The notes under the pieces: model-generated | Seen by the model: only the letters and a program-made list of their open reading frames with translations | The model's database searches: none | What the model was told of the DNA's origin: nothing | Assembly: GCA_017546025.1 (NCBI GenBank) | Contig: JAFYYS010000021.1 | Coordinates: 39,909-103,908 of the forward strand | DNA from: Lachnospiraceae bacterium | GTDB taxonomy: Bacteria > Bacillota > Clostridia > Lachnospirales > Lachnospiraceae | Direction of reading: 5' to 3' | DNA length: 64,000 bases | Translations under genes and position numbers: made by a program | In this document: positions 41,725-50,666 of the stretch, piece after piece | How positions within the stretch are numbered: the first letter of the stretch is position 1 | How the letters are laid out: each line of letters starts with the position of its first letter

Positions 41725-43374
41725 TTATTCCTTTTTCCAGCTTCTGATAGTGTACAGGTCGTCAATCTGCGTACTCTCCGCAATGACGGAAATCGTGTCG
41801 CCCGTACGGATTAAGATCAGGCTCTCGTCAAGATTCAGATAGCCCTTATATACCTTGCCGTCTTCTGCCGTCAGATAAACCGTCGGCATATCCTCAACGG
41901 TCACGAGACGTACCTCGCTGACCGTGATTGTCGCATTCGGAATGTCCTCCACCGCGCCGACCGCGATGCCGTTCTTTTCAAGCATCTTGCGGTAAGCCGC
42001 CATGGCCTCCTGCTGCGTCTGGCCGGTCGCTACGACGCTGTACTTCTCCACATTTACCAAAGCGTAGAGCTTAACGAGACCGCCGCTGTCCTTTAATACC
42101 ATGATGTAGGTTGCCTGGCCGCCGACGTTAATGAGGGACGGGAAGGAAGCGTTGTAGCCCTTCTCCTGCACCTCGCCCTCCGCGGCATGCATGGCGGAAT
42201 ATTCCTCCGCGCCGATGACCGGATAGAACTTGTATGCGCCGGTACGCGCGTTGGTCAGGATGAAACCGATGTTACTCTCGTCCTTGTTCACACTGGTGAC
42301 ACCGGTGAAATACCATACGTCATCGTCAAGAACGATGTAGCCGTAGTCGTTCGTGGCTCTCTTACAGTTCTTATTTCCGATGATGCTGTTGAAGAAGCCG
42401 CCTGACAAAGTGCCGTACCAGTTGTATTTTTCAGAGGCAAGATCGCCGTCAAACACGATGTCGACCCAGCTCGGCACATCCTCAAGCTTGTAAAGTGTCG
42501 AGGTGCCGTCGCACGGGTTGAACAGAATGACCTCGTTCACGTCCATCGCGCCGAACAGGCCGGCGTGCGGCGTCTTACACGAAACGATGTAGTAGGGGTT
42601 GCCCTGCTCGTCGATTTCGAAATAGAACTTGTGGAAAATCTTCGTCGGATACGAGAAACGGAGCGCTCTCTTTAAGTCTTTTGAAAAGTATGCGCTGTCG
42701 GCGTATTTCATGGCCTTATTAAGCTGCATGTACTCCGCGCTGTTGTTAAGCGGGTCAACCATGACGTAGCCGGGGATGCCGTTCGCGCGGTTCTGGAACC
42801 ACTTGAAGAAGCCGGCATACTCAAGGTTTGCAACCTTCTTAGGCGTATTGTGATAATTGATCTGGGAATAGGTCGAACCGATCTCATACTGCGATACAAC
42901 CTGCGACAGCGAACCGAGCGTGCGGTTACCGATGATGGTGGCCGATGCCGTGTCCATCAGCGCGATGTTGCTGACGTTGGTCGTCTCGGGCATATCCTCT
43001 TCAAAGACGGCCGAATCCACCTTGATGAGGCCGGCGTAGCGTCTTGCGTTGAAAAGCGTCGCGGAAGAAATTGCTCCGACAACAAGCACCACAAGACATA
43101 CACCCATCGCACCGAGCGCGAGCTTGTAATCCCGGCCCTTATATTCCTTCGTGTCGAACCGGCCGTTCTTCGTGTGCACCACAACGATTCCGACCAGATA
43201 GAAAAATGCCACCGACATCAGCCAGCCCCAGAATCCCGAGCTGTAACCGTTGATCGGGGGAAGAATGAAATAATACGAAATCGCGCCGTAAAGCAGTGCA
43301 ATCGCACACGGAACGGCGTATCCTTTCCAGTTTGAAGGCTCCCGATAGCGTTCGGGTTTCTTAGCTTCTTCCAT
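41725..43374 (-). CDS. Large membrane-anchored protein of unknown function
   Basis: 549 residues that I cannot assign. Three membrane helices lie in the first 110 residues (about 20-40, 48-68, 82-105), followed by an extracytoplasmic-looking domain of about 440 residues rich in beta-strand patterns (YGYIVLDDDVWYFTGVTSV; VYLTAEDGKVYKGYLN). The C-terminal piece could be a small OB- or SH3-like fold. The start at 43374 follows AGGAGG. It is co-transcribed with pepT, but the functional link is unclear. Confidence 0.8.
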   Translation of the reverse strand: MEEAKKPERYREPSNWKGYAVPCAIALLYGAISYYFILPPINGYSSGFWGWLMSVAFFYLVGIVVVHTKNGRFDTKEYKGRDYKLALGAMGVCLVVLVVGAISSATLFNARRYAGLIKVDSAVFEEDMPETTNVSNIALMDTASATIIGNRTLGSLSQVVSQYEIGSTYSQINYHNTPKKVANLEYAGFFKWFQNRANGIPGYVMVDPLNNSAEYMQLNKAMKYADSAYFSKDLKRALRFSYPTKIFHKFYFEIDEQGNPYYIVSCKTPHAGLFGAMDVNEVILFNPCDGTSTLYKLEDVPSWVDIVFDGDLASEKYNWYGTLSGGFFNSIIGNKNCKRATNDYGYIVLDDDVWYFTGVTSVNKDESNIGFILTNARTGAYKFYPVIGAEEYSAMHAAEGEVQEKGYNASFPSLINVGGQATYIMVLKDSGGLVKLYALVNVEKYSVVATGQTQQEAMAAYRKMLEKNGIAVGAVEDIPNATITVSEVRLVTVEDMPTVYLTAEDGKVYKGYLNLDESLILIRTGDTISVIAESTQIDDLYTIRSWKKE

Positions 43375-43414
43375 GATTAAACTCCCTCCTTTGCCCGACT
43401 TCGGGCTTTCCGAC

Positions 43415-43443
43415 ATTCTACCACAAACGCGGAGTGATGTCAA
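43415..43443 (-). promoter_or_regulatory. Promoter of the membrane protein-pepT operon
   Basis: TTGACA (43438-43443), 17-bp spacer, TAGAAT (43415-43420), 40 bp before the ATG at 43374. Confidence 0.82.
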
Positions 43444-43474
43444 TAACATTTACCATCATTCTCTTCTCTTACAG

Positions 43475-43509
43475 CAAAAAAGCCGCACACCGGTTCTTCG
43501 GTGCGCGGC
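43475..43509 (-). terminator. Terminator of the GH130 gene
   Basis: Minus-strand hairpin GCCGCGCACCG / CGGTGTGCGGC (43482-43509) followed by six T. Confidence 0.9.
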
Positions 43510-43520
43510 CTTCATAAGCC

Positions 43521-44498
43521 TTATAATGCGTTGTCCTTAATGTAGCGGACAAGCTCATCTTCTTTGGCAAATGCCATGGCTACGACCGTGTCGGCCGCGC
43601 CGTAATAGATGGCAATCCGGCCCGTTGCAGCATCCGTCAGGGTCGCGCACGGGAAGCAGACATTCGGAACATCTCCGACGCACTCGTAAAGGGTTTCCGG
43701 ATGAAGCAGGAAGGGCTTGCAGCGGTACTTTACCTTCCAGGGCTCGTCCTTATCAAGAATCGCCGCTCCGACCGAATACATCATGCCGTTGCAGGTCGTT
43801 CCGACACCGTGGAAGAACAAAAGCCAGCCTTCGTCAATCTCAATCGGAATCGGACCGGCACCGATTTTGGTCCAGGCCCAGCCGCCGGAACTCATCACAT
43901 GATGATGGCATCCCCAGTGCACCATATCGGGGCTTTCGGAAAGGAACATGTCGCCGAAGGGCGTGTGGCCGTTATCCGACGGACGGGAAAGCATCATGTA
44001 CTTGCCGTTAATCTTACGCGGGAACATCACGCCGTTTCGGTTAAACGGAAGAAATGCGTTCGGCAGACGGTAAAACGTCTTGAAATCGTAGGAATACGCA
44101 ACGCCGATGGTCGGGGCGTTCGTTACCTCGAACGGAGCGCACCACGTTACGTAGTAGCGGTCCTCGATTTTGCAGACACGCGGGTCATAGCCTCTTGCCG
44201 TTCCCGCAGGACTTCCGTCCTCGTTAAAAAGCGGAAGCGGGTCGGGCTCGATGTCCCAGTTTACTGCGTCCTTGCTCTTTCCTAAGAAGAGCTGCTGCTC
44301 CATCGCACGGTTGTCGCTTCTGAACACACCGACGAAGGCGCCGTCCTTCGGAATGACCGCGCTGTTGAAAACGCTGTTTGCCGAAGGGATCGCATGGCGC
44401 CCGATGATCGGGTTTTCCGAGTAGCGCCAAACGATGTCCGTACATCCCGCAGGTCTTTCCTGCCAGGGGATGTTCGGAAGGTTTGATCCGATAATCAT
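43521..44498 (-). CDS. Glycoside phosphorylase, GH130 family
   Basis: A 325-residue five-blade propeller protein with GH130 features: PSANSVFNSAVI, the catalytic Asp in GYDPRVCKIEDRYYVTW, NGVMFPRKINGKYMMLSRPSD and YYGAADTVVAMA at the C-terminus. Family members phosphorolyse beta-mannosides to mannose-1-phosphate; this short form without an N-terminal extension resembles the mannosyl-oligosaccharide phosphorylases (GH130_2), but exact specificity cannot be read. No signal peptide, so it acts on imported oligosaccharides. AGGAGG precedes the ATG; it lies 53 bp after the diguanylate cyclase gene. Confidence 0.92.
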   Translation of the reverse strand: MIIGSNLPNIPWQERPAGCTDIVWRYSENPIIGRHAIPSANSVFNSAVIPKDGAFVGVFRSDNRAMEQQLFLGKSKDAVNWDIEPDPLPLFNEDGSPAGTARGYDPRVCKIEDRYYVTWCAPFEVTNAPTIGVAYSYDFKTFYRLPNAFLPFNRNGVMFPRKINGKYMMLSRPSDNGHTPFGDMFLSESPDMVHWGCHHHVMSSGGWAWTKIGAGPIPIEIDEGWLLFFHGVGTTCNGMMYSVGAAILDKDEPWKVKYRCKPFLLHPETLYECVGDVPNVCFPCATLTDAATGRIAIYYGAADTVVAMAFAKEDELVRYIKDNAL

Positions 44499-44551
44499 TC
44501 TTTCTGTCCTCCTGTATCTCTATACGTCTGCCGCCGCAGACAATTACGCGC

Positions 44552-45736
44552 TTACTGACCTCCGCACACCTGGTTCTTGCCGTTGTGCTTTGCCTTATAA
44601 AGTAGTTTATCGGTAATCTGGAAGAATTCCTCCGCGTTCATCCGGTACGGGCTGCACTGGAATACGCCGCAGCTGAACGAAATGCTGCCGCTGTGCCAGT
44701 CGTAATGGGTGTTGCGGAACTCCTCCAGGATATTCTGCATGATCTGACGGGCTTCCTTCTCTCTCGAGTTCGGGAAGATGACCGCGAATTCCTCGCCGCC
44801 GTAACGGCATACGTAATTGTCGGCCCCGCAGTGTGACTGCATGATCTTCGAGAGCGTCAGAATGACTTCGTCGCCGTTATCGTGGCCATACGTGTCATTT
44901 ACCTTCTTAAAGTCATCGATATCGACAACCGCCAGGGTAAGGGGCTCGTCGCCCTTCATCTTAACGCAGCGGTCCAGGAATTCATAGAAAGCGGTGTGGT
45001 TGTAAAGCCCTGTCATCTGGTCGCGAAGCAGCTGCTTTTCAAGTGCCATGTTATCCTTCTCATGCGTCTGCAGGATGGAATCCTTCTTCTGCAGCTGCAG
45101 AAGCATCAGATAACCGAACAGTCTGGCCGTTGCAACCAGGATGATGCCGAGGATGATGTTCACCCACAGCGTGTTCGTACGGGTTTCGTTACAAATGCGG
45201 AGCATGTCCTCGCCGCTGATAACACCCTTCGGGTTTGACTTATAAAAGTCTGCGACTTTGCTTGCCAGGCTGTCCGCGTCCATGTTGACCATGCTGTTCT
45301 TCGTGAGAATCGATGACGAAACGGTCAGCTGCAGCACGCCGAGCTGGCACAACAGGTGCGTCACGCTGCACAGGAACTTGTCCTCAAATACGATGGACCA
45401 GATGACCGGCACCACAAATACTGCCAGAAGAACCGGGTAATCATGATGGGATGTCACGACAACGGTACAGACAATAACCAGCGAAATCACGCAGGCATAA
45501 TTCTTCACCATGTCCCTGATATGCGGCCGCCGAAGGATGATTAAAAGTGTAATCAGCGTGGCAATGTTTACGCCAAGCGGGATATAGAACTTCCCGATCC
45601 CGTAATCCTCCCACTTCACGCCGGCCGGCGAATGCACATAGGCGAATGTGGCAATCTCTGTCAGCGCGATGACGACAACACTGAAGGAAATCGCAAGAAT
45701 GAAATGTTTTCTGGTTGAGGCAAATTTGTCTTCCAC
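44552..45736 (-). CDS. Membrane diguanylate cyclase (GGDEF)
   Basis: 394 residues from a GTG start with GGAGG 8 bp upstream. The N-terminal half has about six hydrophobic segments with an extracytoplasmic insert (about 145-185); the C-terminal 165 residues are a GGDEF domain with an intact GGEEF active site and the DQMTGLYNHTAF entry motif. It should make c-di-GMP. No RxxD inhibitory site is obvious upstream of GGEEF. It follows mgtE by 17 bp, so its level is tied to the magnesium transporter. Confidence 0.94.
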   Translation of the reverse strand: MEDKFASTRKHFILAISFSVVVIALTEIATFAYVHSPAGVKWEDYGIGKFYIPLGVNIATLITLLIILRRPHIRDMVKNYACVISLVIVCTVVVTSHHDYPVLLAVFVVPVIWSIVFEDKFLCSVTHLLCQLGVLQLTVSSSILTKNSMVNMDADSLASKVADFYKSNPKGVISGEDMLRICNETRTNTLWVNIILGIILVATARLFGYLMLLQLQKKDSILQTHEKDNMALEKQLLRDQMTGLYNHTAFYEFLDRCVKMKGDEPLTLAVVDIDDFKKVNDTYGHDNGDEVILTLSKIMQSHCGADNYVCRYGGEEFAVIFPNSREKEARQIMQNILEEFRNTHYDWHSGSISFSCGVFQCSPYRMNAEEFFQITDKLLYKAKHNGKNQVCGGQ

Positions 45737-45753
45737 GAATCAAACCTCCGGTT

Positions 45754-47124
45754 TCATATCGGTAGAAATGCCATGGCAAATCCAAAATATACAAGCAGCG
45801 ATACGGCGTCCACGATGGTGGTGATGAACGGGCTCGCCATAACCGCCGGGTCAAAACCGAGCTTGGCAACAATCATCGGGAGCGTGCAGCCGAGAAGCTT
45901 CGCGCACAAAACCGTGATCAAAAGCGTCAGGCAGACAACCAATGCAACGGGAACGGTAATCGGCCGGTGCAGAAGCATCTTGTCCACCAGGAAGATCTTG
46001 CCGAACGTAACCAAAGCAAGCGAGAGGCCGCACAGAAATGCGACGCGCATCTCCTTCCAGACGACTTTCACGATATCCGCGAATTCCACCTCGCCGAGGG
46101 AAATGGCACGGATGATTGTAACGCTTGCCTGGGAGCCGGAGTTACCGCCGGTGTCCATCAGCATCGGGATGAACGCGGTCAGCACGACCTGTGCCGCGAG
46201 TGCCTTTTCAAAAGACGAAATGATGATGCCGGTAAAGGTTGCCGAAACCATCAACAGTAACAGCCAGATGATGCGGCTTCGCCACAAAGAAATCGGCGAA
46301 GTACGAAGGTACGGCGTCTCGACGGGCGCCATAGCGTTCATCTTTGCGAAGTCTTCTTCTGCCTCATCCTGCATGACGTCGATGGCGTCGTCTACGGTTA
46401 CGATGCCGACCAGACGGTTTTCTTCGTCCACAACCGGAAGCGCGAGCACGTCGTACTTACTGATGGTAGCCGCCACGTCTTCCTTATCGTCAAGCGTCTT
46501 CACGCTGATGACGTTGTCCTGCATGATGTCCTTGATCTTCGCTTCGTAGTCGGACAGAAGCAGGTACTTGACCGTCACCATGCCGATCAGGTGGCTTCGG
46601 TTATCGGTTACGTAACAGGTATAAATGGTCTCCTTGTCAATGGCGACCTTCCGGATCAGGGCGAAAGCCTCGCGGACCGTCATGTCCTCCTTCAGTCGGA
46701 CAAACTCGGTCGTCATGATGCTTCCGGCAGAGTCTTCGGGATATTTCAAAAGTTCGTTAACGGTCTTACGGTCTTCGGCGGACGAGTTGGCGAGAATACG
46801 CTTCACCACGTTGGCGGGCATCTCCTCAATCAGGTCTACCGTATCATCCATGTAAAGCTCATCCAATACTTCTCTGAGCTCCTTATCACTGAACGCTTCA
46901 ATCAGAATCTTCTGGAAATCCGGATCGAGTTCGACGAAAACATCGGCTGCCAGTTCCTTCGGCAGAATCCGGTACAGAATCGCAAACTGGTTCTTCGGAA
47001 TTTCTTCGAACATCTCGGCAATATCGGCCGCCGGGACATCCATCAGAATCTTTCTGAGGTCCGCATACTTCTTTTCATTCAGCAGCTCCATTGCATTTTC
47101 CAGGGAAAAAGCTTCTGTATCCAT
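45754..47124 (-). CDS. mgtE: MgtE magnesium transporter
   Basis: 456 residues: the cytoplasmic N domain (about 1-130), two CBS domains (about 135-255), a connecting helix and five C-terminal membrane helices (about 285-456). The pore motif is PMLMDTGGNSGSQASV and the closing helix ends SLLVYFGFAMAFLPI. MgtE is a Mg2+-gated channel, closed by Mg2+ bound to N and CBS domains. AGGAGG precedes the ATG. It starts 35 bp after the SGNH esterase gene, without a visible terminator between them. No magnesium riboswitch leader is present. Confidence 0.96.
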   Translation of the reverse strand: MDTEAFSLENAMELLNEKKYADLRKILMDVPAADIAEMFEEIPKNQFAILYRILPKELAADVFVELDPDFQKILIEAFSDKELREVLDELYMDDTVDLIEEMPANVVKRILANSSAEDRKTVNELLKYPEDSAGSIMTTEFVRLKEDMTVREAFALIRKVAIDKETIYTCYVTDNRSHLIGMVTVKYLLLSDYEAKIKDIMQDNVISVKTLDDKEDVAATISKYDVLALPVVDEENRLVGIVTVDDAIDVMQDEAEEDFAKMNAMAPVETPYLRTSPISLWRSRIIWLLLLMVSATFTGIIISSFEKALAAQVVLTAFIPMLMDTGGNSGSQASVTIIRAISLGEVEFADIVKVVWKEMRVAFLCGLSLALVTFGKIFLVDKMLLHRPITVPVALVVCLTLLITVLCAKLLGCTLPMIVAKLGFDPAVMASPFITTIVDAVSLLVYFGFAMAFLPI

Positions 47125-47159
47125 GCTTTCACCTCCTGATTAAACTTATGTTCCCGCGT

Positions 47160-48869
47160 TTACTCCTTCGTGTAGGCAAATGCCACGATTGAGAATTTCT
47201 TATCCGGCGTCTTCGGAACAACCGAGATTGTATGCTCCGCCGGCTCACCGTAAGGCACCGCGAGCATGGCCTTACAATGGTTCCACCCGATTGCGAGCGG
47301 GTTGTATTCGTATTTCACTTCGCCGTCCACGACAACGTCGCAGGGGCCGAAAGCGGGATCTCCGGTGTCCTTGAAGATGAAGAAGAAGCCGGAGCATTTC
47401 ATCTTCACGGTAAACGGCGCAAGCGACTTGCATTCGCGGCTCCAGGAACCGTCAAAGAAAGGTGTTCCGTGGTGGTCCGTATCCTTTTCCGCCATCTGAA
47501 GGTCCTTGTCGTTCGCGGTGAAATCACCGAAATCGACTTCGATGCCGTACTCGTCGTCAAGCGTGCCCGGATAAACCGTTACGGTCTTCTCATATTCACG
47601 GCCGAGGCAGCTTTCCTCAGGATAGGAAACCTCGTCGCTCACGTGCGCAAGCGACTGCTCAATCAGATAATTCACGCAGTCCGCCATCACGCGGTGACCG
47701 TCGTTCGTCGGATGGTAGCAGTCATAGAAATACTGGCGTTTCGAGATGACATGTCCCTCCGCATCGGCGGGGAACTGCGGCGAAACACCGTCCAAAACGC
47801 TGACCATCGGATAATCGTAATGGTATCCGATCGGGCTTAAGCGCTCCTGCAGGTTCCAGTCGTTCATGAATACCGAGAACAAAAGAATGACCGCGGGGCC
47901 GTTCTGTCTGCGGAATGCCTTGGAAGCCAGGCTTTCAAAGCAGATTCCGTTCGTCTCGTCGCCGGCATCGTTGACGGCAAATTCAATGATCAGAATGTCG
48001 GGATTGACCGTCCCGTTTCTGAGAATATCCTTTTCATAACGCAATACACCGAGCTCACTGCTTGTTCCGCCGAGACCGGCCTTCACGTAATGCACCTTCT
48101 CCGGATCCTCCGCATAGGTGTCGCGGAAGTATTCGAAGATGCGGTATGCATAACACTTCGATTCGATCGGCTTCGCGCCGGCGCCCTGTGTAATCGAGCC
48201 GCCGATAAATGCAATCGTAACATCCTCTCCCTCGGAAGCCTTTTCAATCGCACGGCGAAGTCTTGTTGTATTGCCCATCGACATCAGGGAGCGCTCGAGA
48301 ATCTTCTGGTAGTCCTCTCCTTCCCAGTCAATCGGCGGATCAAGTACCGGCTCGGGTACCGTATAACCGTCATTCAGATAAAAGATAACCGTTCCCTTGG
48401 CCTGGCGGTCGGTGCTGTCCGAAGAAAGAATGAGCGTTCCGAGAATGTCATCGTCGCCGGTGAACGTAAACTCCGAAAGCGGGAACACACGCTCCGCGCC
48501 GTCACACAAAACATCCATCTGCATGCGGGTGCCGGAATTGTACCGGTCCGTATGGCCGTAATGCTGTAAGATGACCGACATCGGCTGATCCTTGTCGTTC
48601 TCCGTTACCGGCTCCATGATGACACCGATGCTGTGCACGATTTCACGGAAATCCTCGCTCTTCTGAAGTCTTCCCGCAATATCGTCGGGAAGCTCGGGAC
48701 AGATCAGCTTCAGATTGCCCGCAACACGGTTCTCGAGGAAGCGAAGCTCCTTCGGGTCACCGTCCATCGCGAACGAAGTGGCAATCAGATTGTCTAACAG
48801 GAAATAAATCTTAGGTCTTTGTACGGTCGGGTCTTTCGGCGCCACGGGGCCTTTTACTTGAGTCTGCAA
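47160..48869 (-). CDS. Cytoplasmic SGNH/GDSL esterase with flanking beta domains
   Basis: 569 residues from a TTG start (AAGGAG 7 bp upstream). There is no signal peptide. Residues about 20-185 form a beta-rich N-terminal domain; about 190-420 an SGNH hydrolase with the nucleophile in FIGGSITQGAG (about 226), GLGGTSS, FAVND and the DxxH pair in YDCYHPTNDGH (about 390). The C-terminal 150 residues form a beta domain. It is likely a deacetylase of intracellular sugar esters. The SGNH and C-terminal parts are clearly homologous to the secreted protein at 50667-51983. Divergent promoters link it to the GH30 gene. Confidence 0.88.
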   Translation of the reverse strand: MQTQVKGPVAPKDPTVQRPKIYFLLDNLIATSFAMDGDPKELRFLENRVAGNLKLICPELPDDIAGRLQKSEDFREIVHSIGVIMEPVTENDKDQPMSVILQHYGHTDRYNSGTRMQMDVLCDGAERVFPLSEFTFTGDDDILGTLILSSDSTDRQAKGTVIFYLNDGYTVPEPVLDPPIDWEGEDYQKILERSLMSMGNTTRLRRAIEKASEGEDVTIAFIGGSITQGAGAKPIESKCYAYRIFEYFRDTYAEDPEKVHYVKAGLGGTSSELGVLRYEKDILRNGTVNPDILIIEFAVNDAGDETNGICFESLASKAFRRQNGPAVILLFSVFMNDWNLQERLSPIGYHYDYPMVSVLDGVSPQFPADAEGHVISKRQYFYDCYHPTNDGHRVMADCVNYLIEQSLAHVSDEVSYPEESCLGREYEKTVTVYPGTLDDEYGIEVDFGDFTANDKDLQMAEKDTDHHGTPFFDGSWSRECKSLAPFTVKMKCSGFFFIFKDTGDPAFGPCDVVVDGEVKYEYNPLAIGWNHCKAMLAVPYGEPAEHTISVVPKTPDKKFSIVAFAYTKE

Positions 48870-48970
48870 AATAATCTCCTTACCGCCGGATCTCCTCTTT
48901 GTCCGGCAATTCTATAAGCCGTCCGCGCGTCGGCGGACGAATGGTCATTCAGCACAAATAAGCGCACTAT

Positions 48971-48999
48971 CATAATACCTTTTTTCGTCACATTTTTCA
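48971..48999 (-). promoter_or_regulatory. Promoter of the SGNH-mgtE-GGDEF transcript
   Basis: TTGAAA (48994-48999), 17-bp spacer, TATTAT (48971-48976). The leader to 48869 is about 95 nt without an evident known element. Confidence 0.7.
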
Positions 49000-49040
49000 A
49001 CCGAAAGAACGCGATATCTGCAAGGAAAAACAAAATACGG

Positions 49041-49070
49041 TTGGAAATTTGACGGAAAAAGAAGTATACT
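49041..49070 (+). promoter_or_regulatory. GH30 gene promoter
   Basis: TTGGAA (49041-49046), 18-bp spacer, TATACT (49065-49070), 40 bp before the ATG. It is back-to-back with the SGNH promoter, 41 bp between the two -35 boxes. Confidence 0.68.
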
Positions 49071-49110
49071 GTCTCCATACGGGGTTTCTGCCCTGTTTTC
49101 AGGAGGATTT

Positions 49111-50595
49111 ATGAGACGAATTTCACTGCTTTTTGCAGCGGCGGCGCTTCTTCTTTGCGGGTGCGTAAACCGCAAACCGACCGAGGCCCCGACCGCGACC
49201 GTGACCCCGACGCCGACCGAGGAACCGAAACCGGCGCAGTGGGGCTATAACCCGGACGTTAATACAAAATACCAGACGATGGACGGCTTCGGCGCAGGCT
49301 TTACCTGGTACGCCGACTGGGTTCCGGGACGTTCATTTGAACAAAACATCTACGATATCCTGTTCCGCGACGCGAAGCTTTCGATTCTCCGCTTCAAGTG
49401 CGAATACGGTTACTCCGGCTTCGACAACGCGGCGAAGGTAAACAAAGCCTTCTATGATGCCGCCGAGCGGTACGCAAAGGAGCGCGGCGAGACGATGCAG
49501 GTTCTGTATTCGAGCTGGTCGCCGGTCTCCTCTTTAAAGAGCAACCACGTCATCAAGGGCGGCGGCTCTTTGAAGAAAAATGAGGACGGCGCCTATGTGT
49601 ATGACGACTTTGCCACATGGTGGACCGAAGCCGTTCAGGCTTACCGCGACGCCGGCGTTCCCGTTGATTACGTGAGCATCCAGAACGAGTGCGATTTCCA
49701 GGCCGACTACGACGGCTGCGAATTCGGCGAGAAGGAAACCGACAGGCTTGCCTCCTATCCGACCGCTTTCCTCGCTGTCTACCGTTCTTTCCGCGAAGCA
49801 TTCGGAAACAACACGCCTCTGATGATTGCGCCGGAAACGATGACCTGTGACGCCACGACACTTAGGCTCATGCTGAACCCGATTCTCGAGGAAGAACCGG
49901 ACAGCGTCTATGCCGTAGGGCACCATCTCTACGTCGGCGGCAACTCCACCGATGACCCGGATTACTGCGGCTACGATTCGTTCCAGCCGAACCTCGAGCG
50001 AATCGAGCTCATGTGCCGCCAGACCGGCTTTAAGGCATGGCAGACGGAATTCTACCGCGGCACCTCGATTGAGACTGCCAACATGATTTTGAAGTGCCTT
50101 ACCGTGGAAAATGCGAGCGCTTACATTTATTGGGGCGGTGTATGGGGCGGCGGCCGGATGGACAACATGGAAAGCAACAACATGATTGTTGTTTCAAACA
50201 ACGATAAGAATAAGCCCACCCAGGCCGGTTATCTTTGCACCGGCGATTACTACGCGATGCGGCACTATTCCGAGTTCATCCGTCCCGGCTATATCCGTGT
50301 GGATGCCCCGCTTACGATGATTGACCGGACAATCGGCACGAACCTCCGGACCGCTTCCTTCGTAAGTCCCGACGGCAACCGCATTGTCTGCATCCTGATC
50401 AACAACATGACCGACGAAATGCGGATTGACATGGCGAACGCGTCGTTCCCGAAGCTTATCACGGCGAAGCAGTCCGTCTTCACCGAGGGCTTCACGGCCG
50501 ATATGATGTATAACACCTGTAAGCCCGTCTCCGGAACCGAAACGATGCTTCTGCTTCCGCCCGCTTCCGTTACGACGGTTGTGATGGAAAAATAA
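49111..50595 (+). CDS. Glycoside hydrolase family 30 lipoprotein
   Basis: A 494-residue surface lipoprotein (LLLCGC, Cys18) with a Thr/Pro stalk (about 22-45) and a GH30 catalytic barrel plus side beta-domain. It begins with the GH30-typical QTMDGFGAGFTWY. The acid/base Glu is in SIQNECDF (about 194) and the nucleophile Glu in WQTEFY (about 313). GH30 enzymes include glucuronoxylanases and beta-glucosidases; the subfamily cannot be fixed by eye. Alone in its transcript, with AGGAGG before the ATG and a terminator at 50623-50650. It probably works with the neighbouring esterases on acetylated xylan-like glycans. Confidence 0.92.
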   Translation: MRRISLLFAAAALLLCGCVNRKPTEAPTATVTPTPTEEPKPAQWGYNPDVNTKYQTMDGFGAGFTWYADWVPGRSFEQNIYDILFRDAKLSILRFKCEYGYSGFDNAAKVNKAFYDAAERYAKERGETMQVLYSSWSPVSSLKSNHVIKGGGSLKKNEDGAYVYDDFATWWTEAVQAYRDAGVPVDYVSIQNECDFQADYDGCEFGEKETDRLASYPTAFLAVYRSFREAFGNNTPLMIAPETMTCDATTLRLMLNPILEEEPDSVYAVGHHLYVGGNSTDDPDYCGYDSFQPNLERIELMCRQTGFKAWQTEFYRGTSIETANMILKCLTVENASAYIYWGGVWGGGRMDNMESNNMIVVSNNDKNKPTQAGYLCTGDYYAMRHYSEFIRPGYIRVDAPLTMIDRTIGTNLRTASFVSPDGNRIVCILINNMTDEMRIDMANASFPKLITAKQSVFTEGFTADMMYNTCKPVSGTETMLLLPPASVTTVVMEK

Positions 50596-50622
50596 ACACC
50601 CTTCCGGGACAATTGAAACCGA

Positions 50623-50650
50623 AAAAAGGACTGCATGTGCAGTCCTTTTT
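50623..50650. terminator. Bidirectional terminator
   Basis: 13-bp perfect stem AAAAAGGACTGCA (50623-50635) / TGCAGTCCTTTTT (50638-50650) with a 2-nt apex, usable in both directions between convergent GH30 and SGNH genes. Confidence 0.92.
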
Positions 50651-50666
50651 CATGTCATTTTCCAGA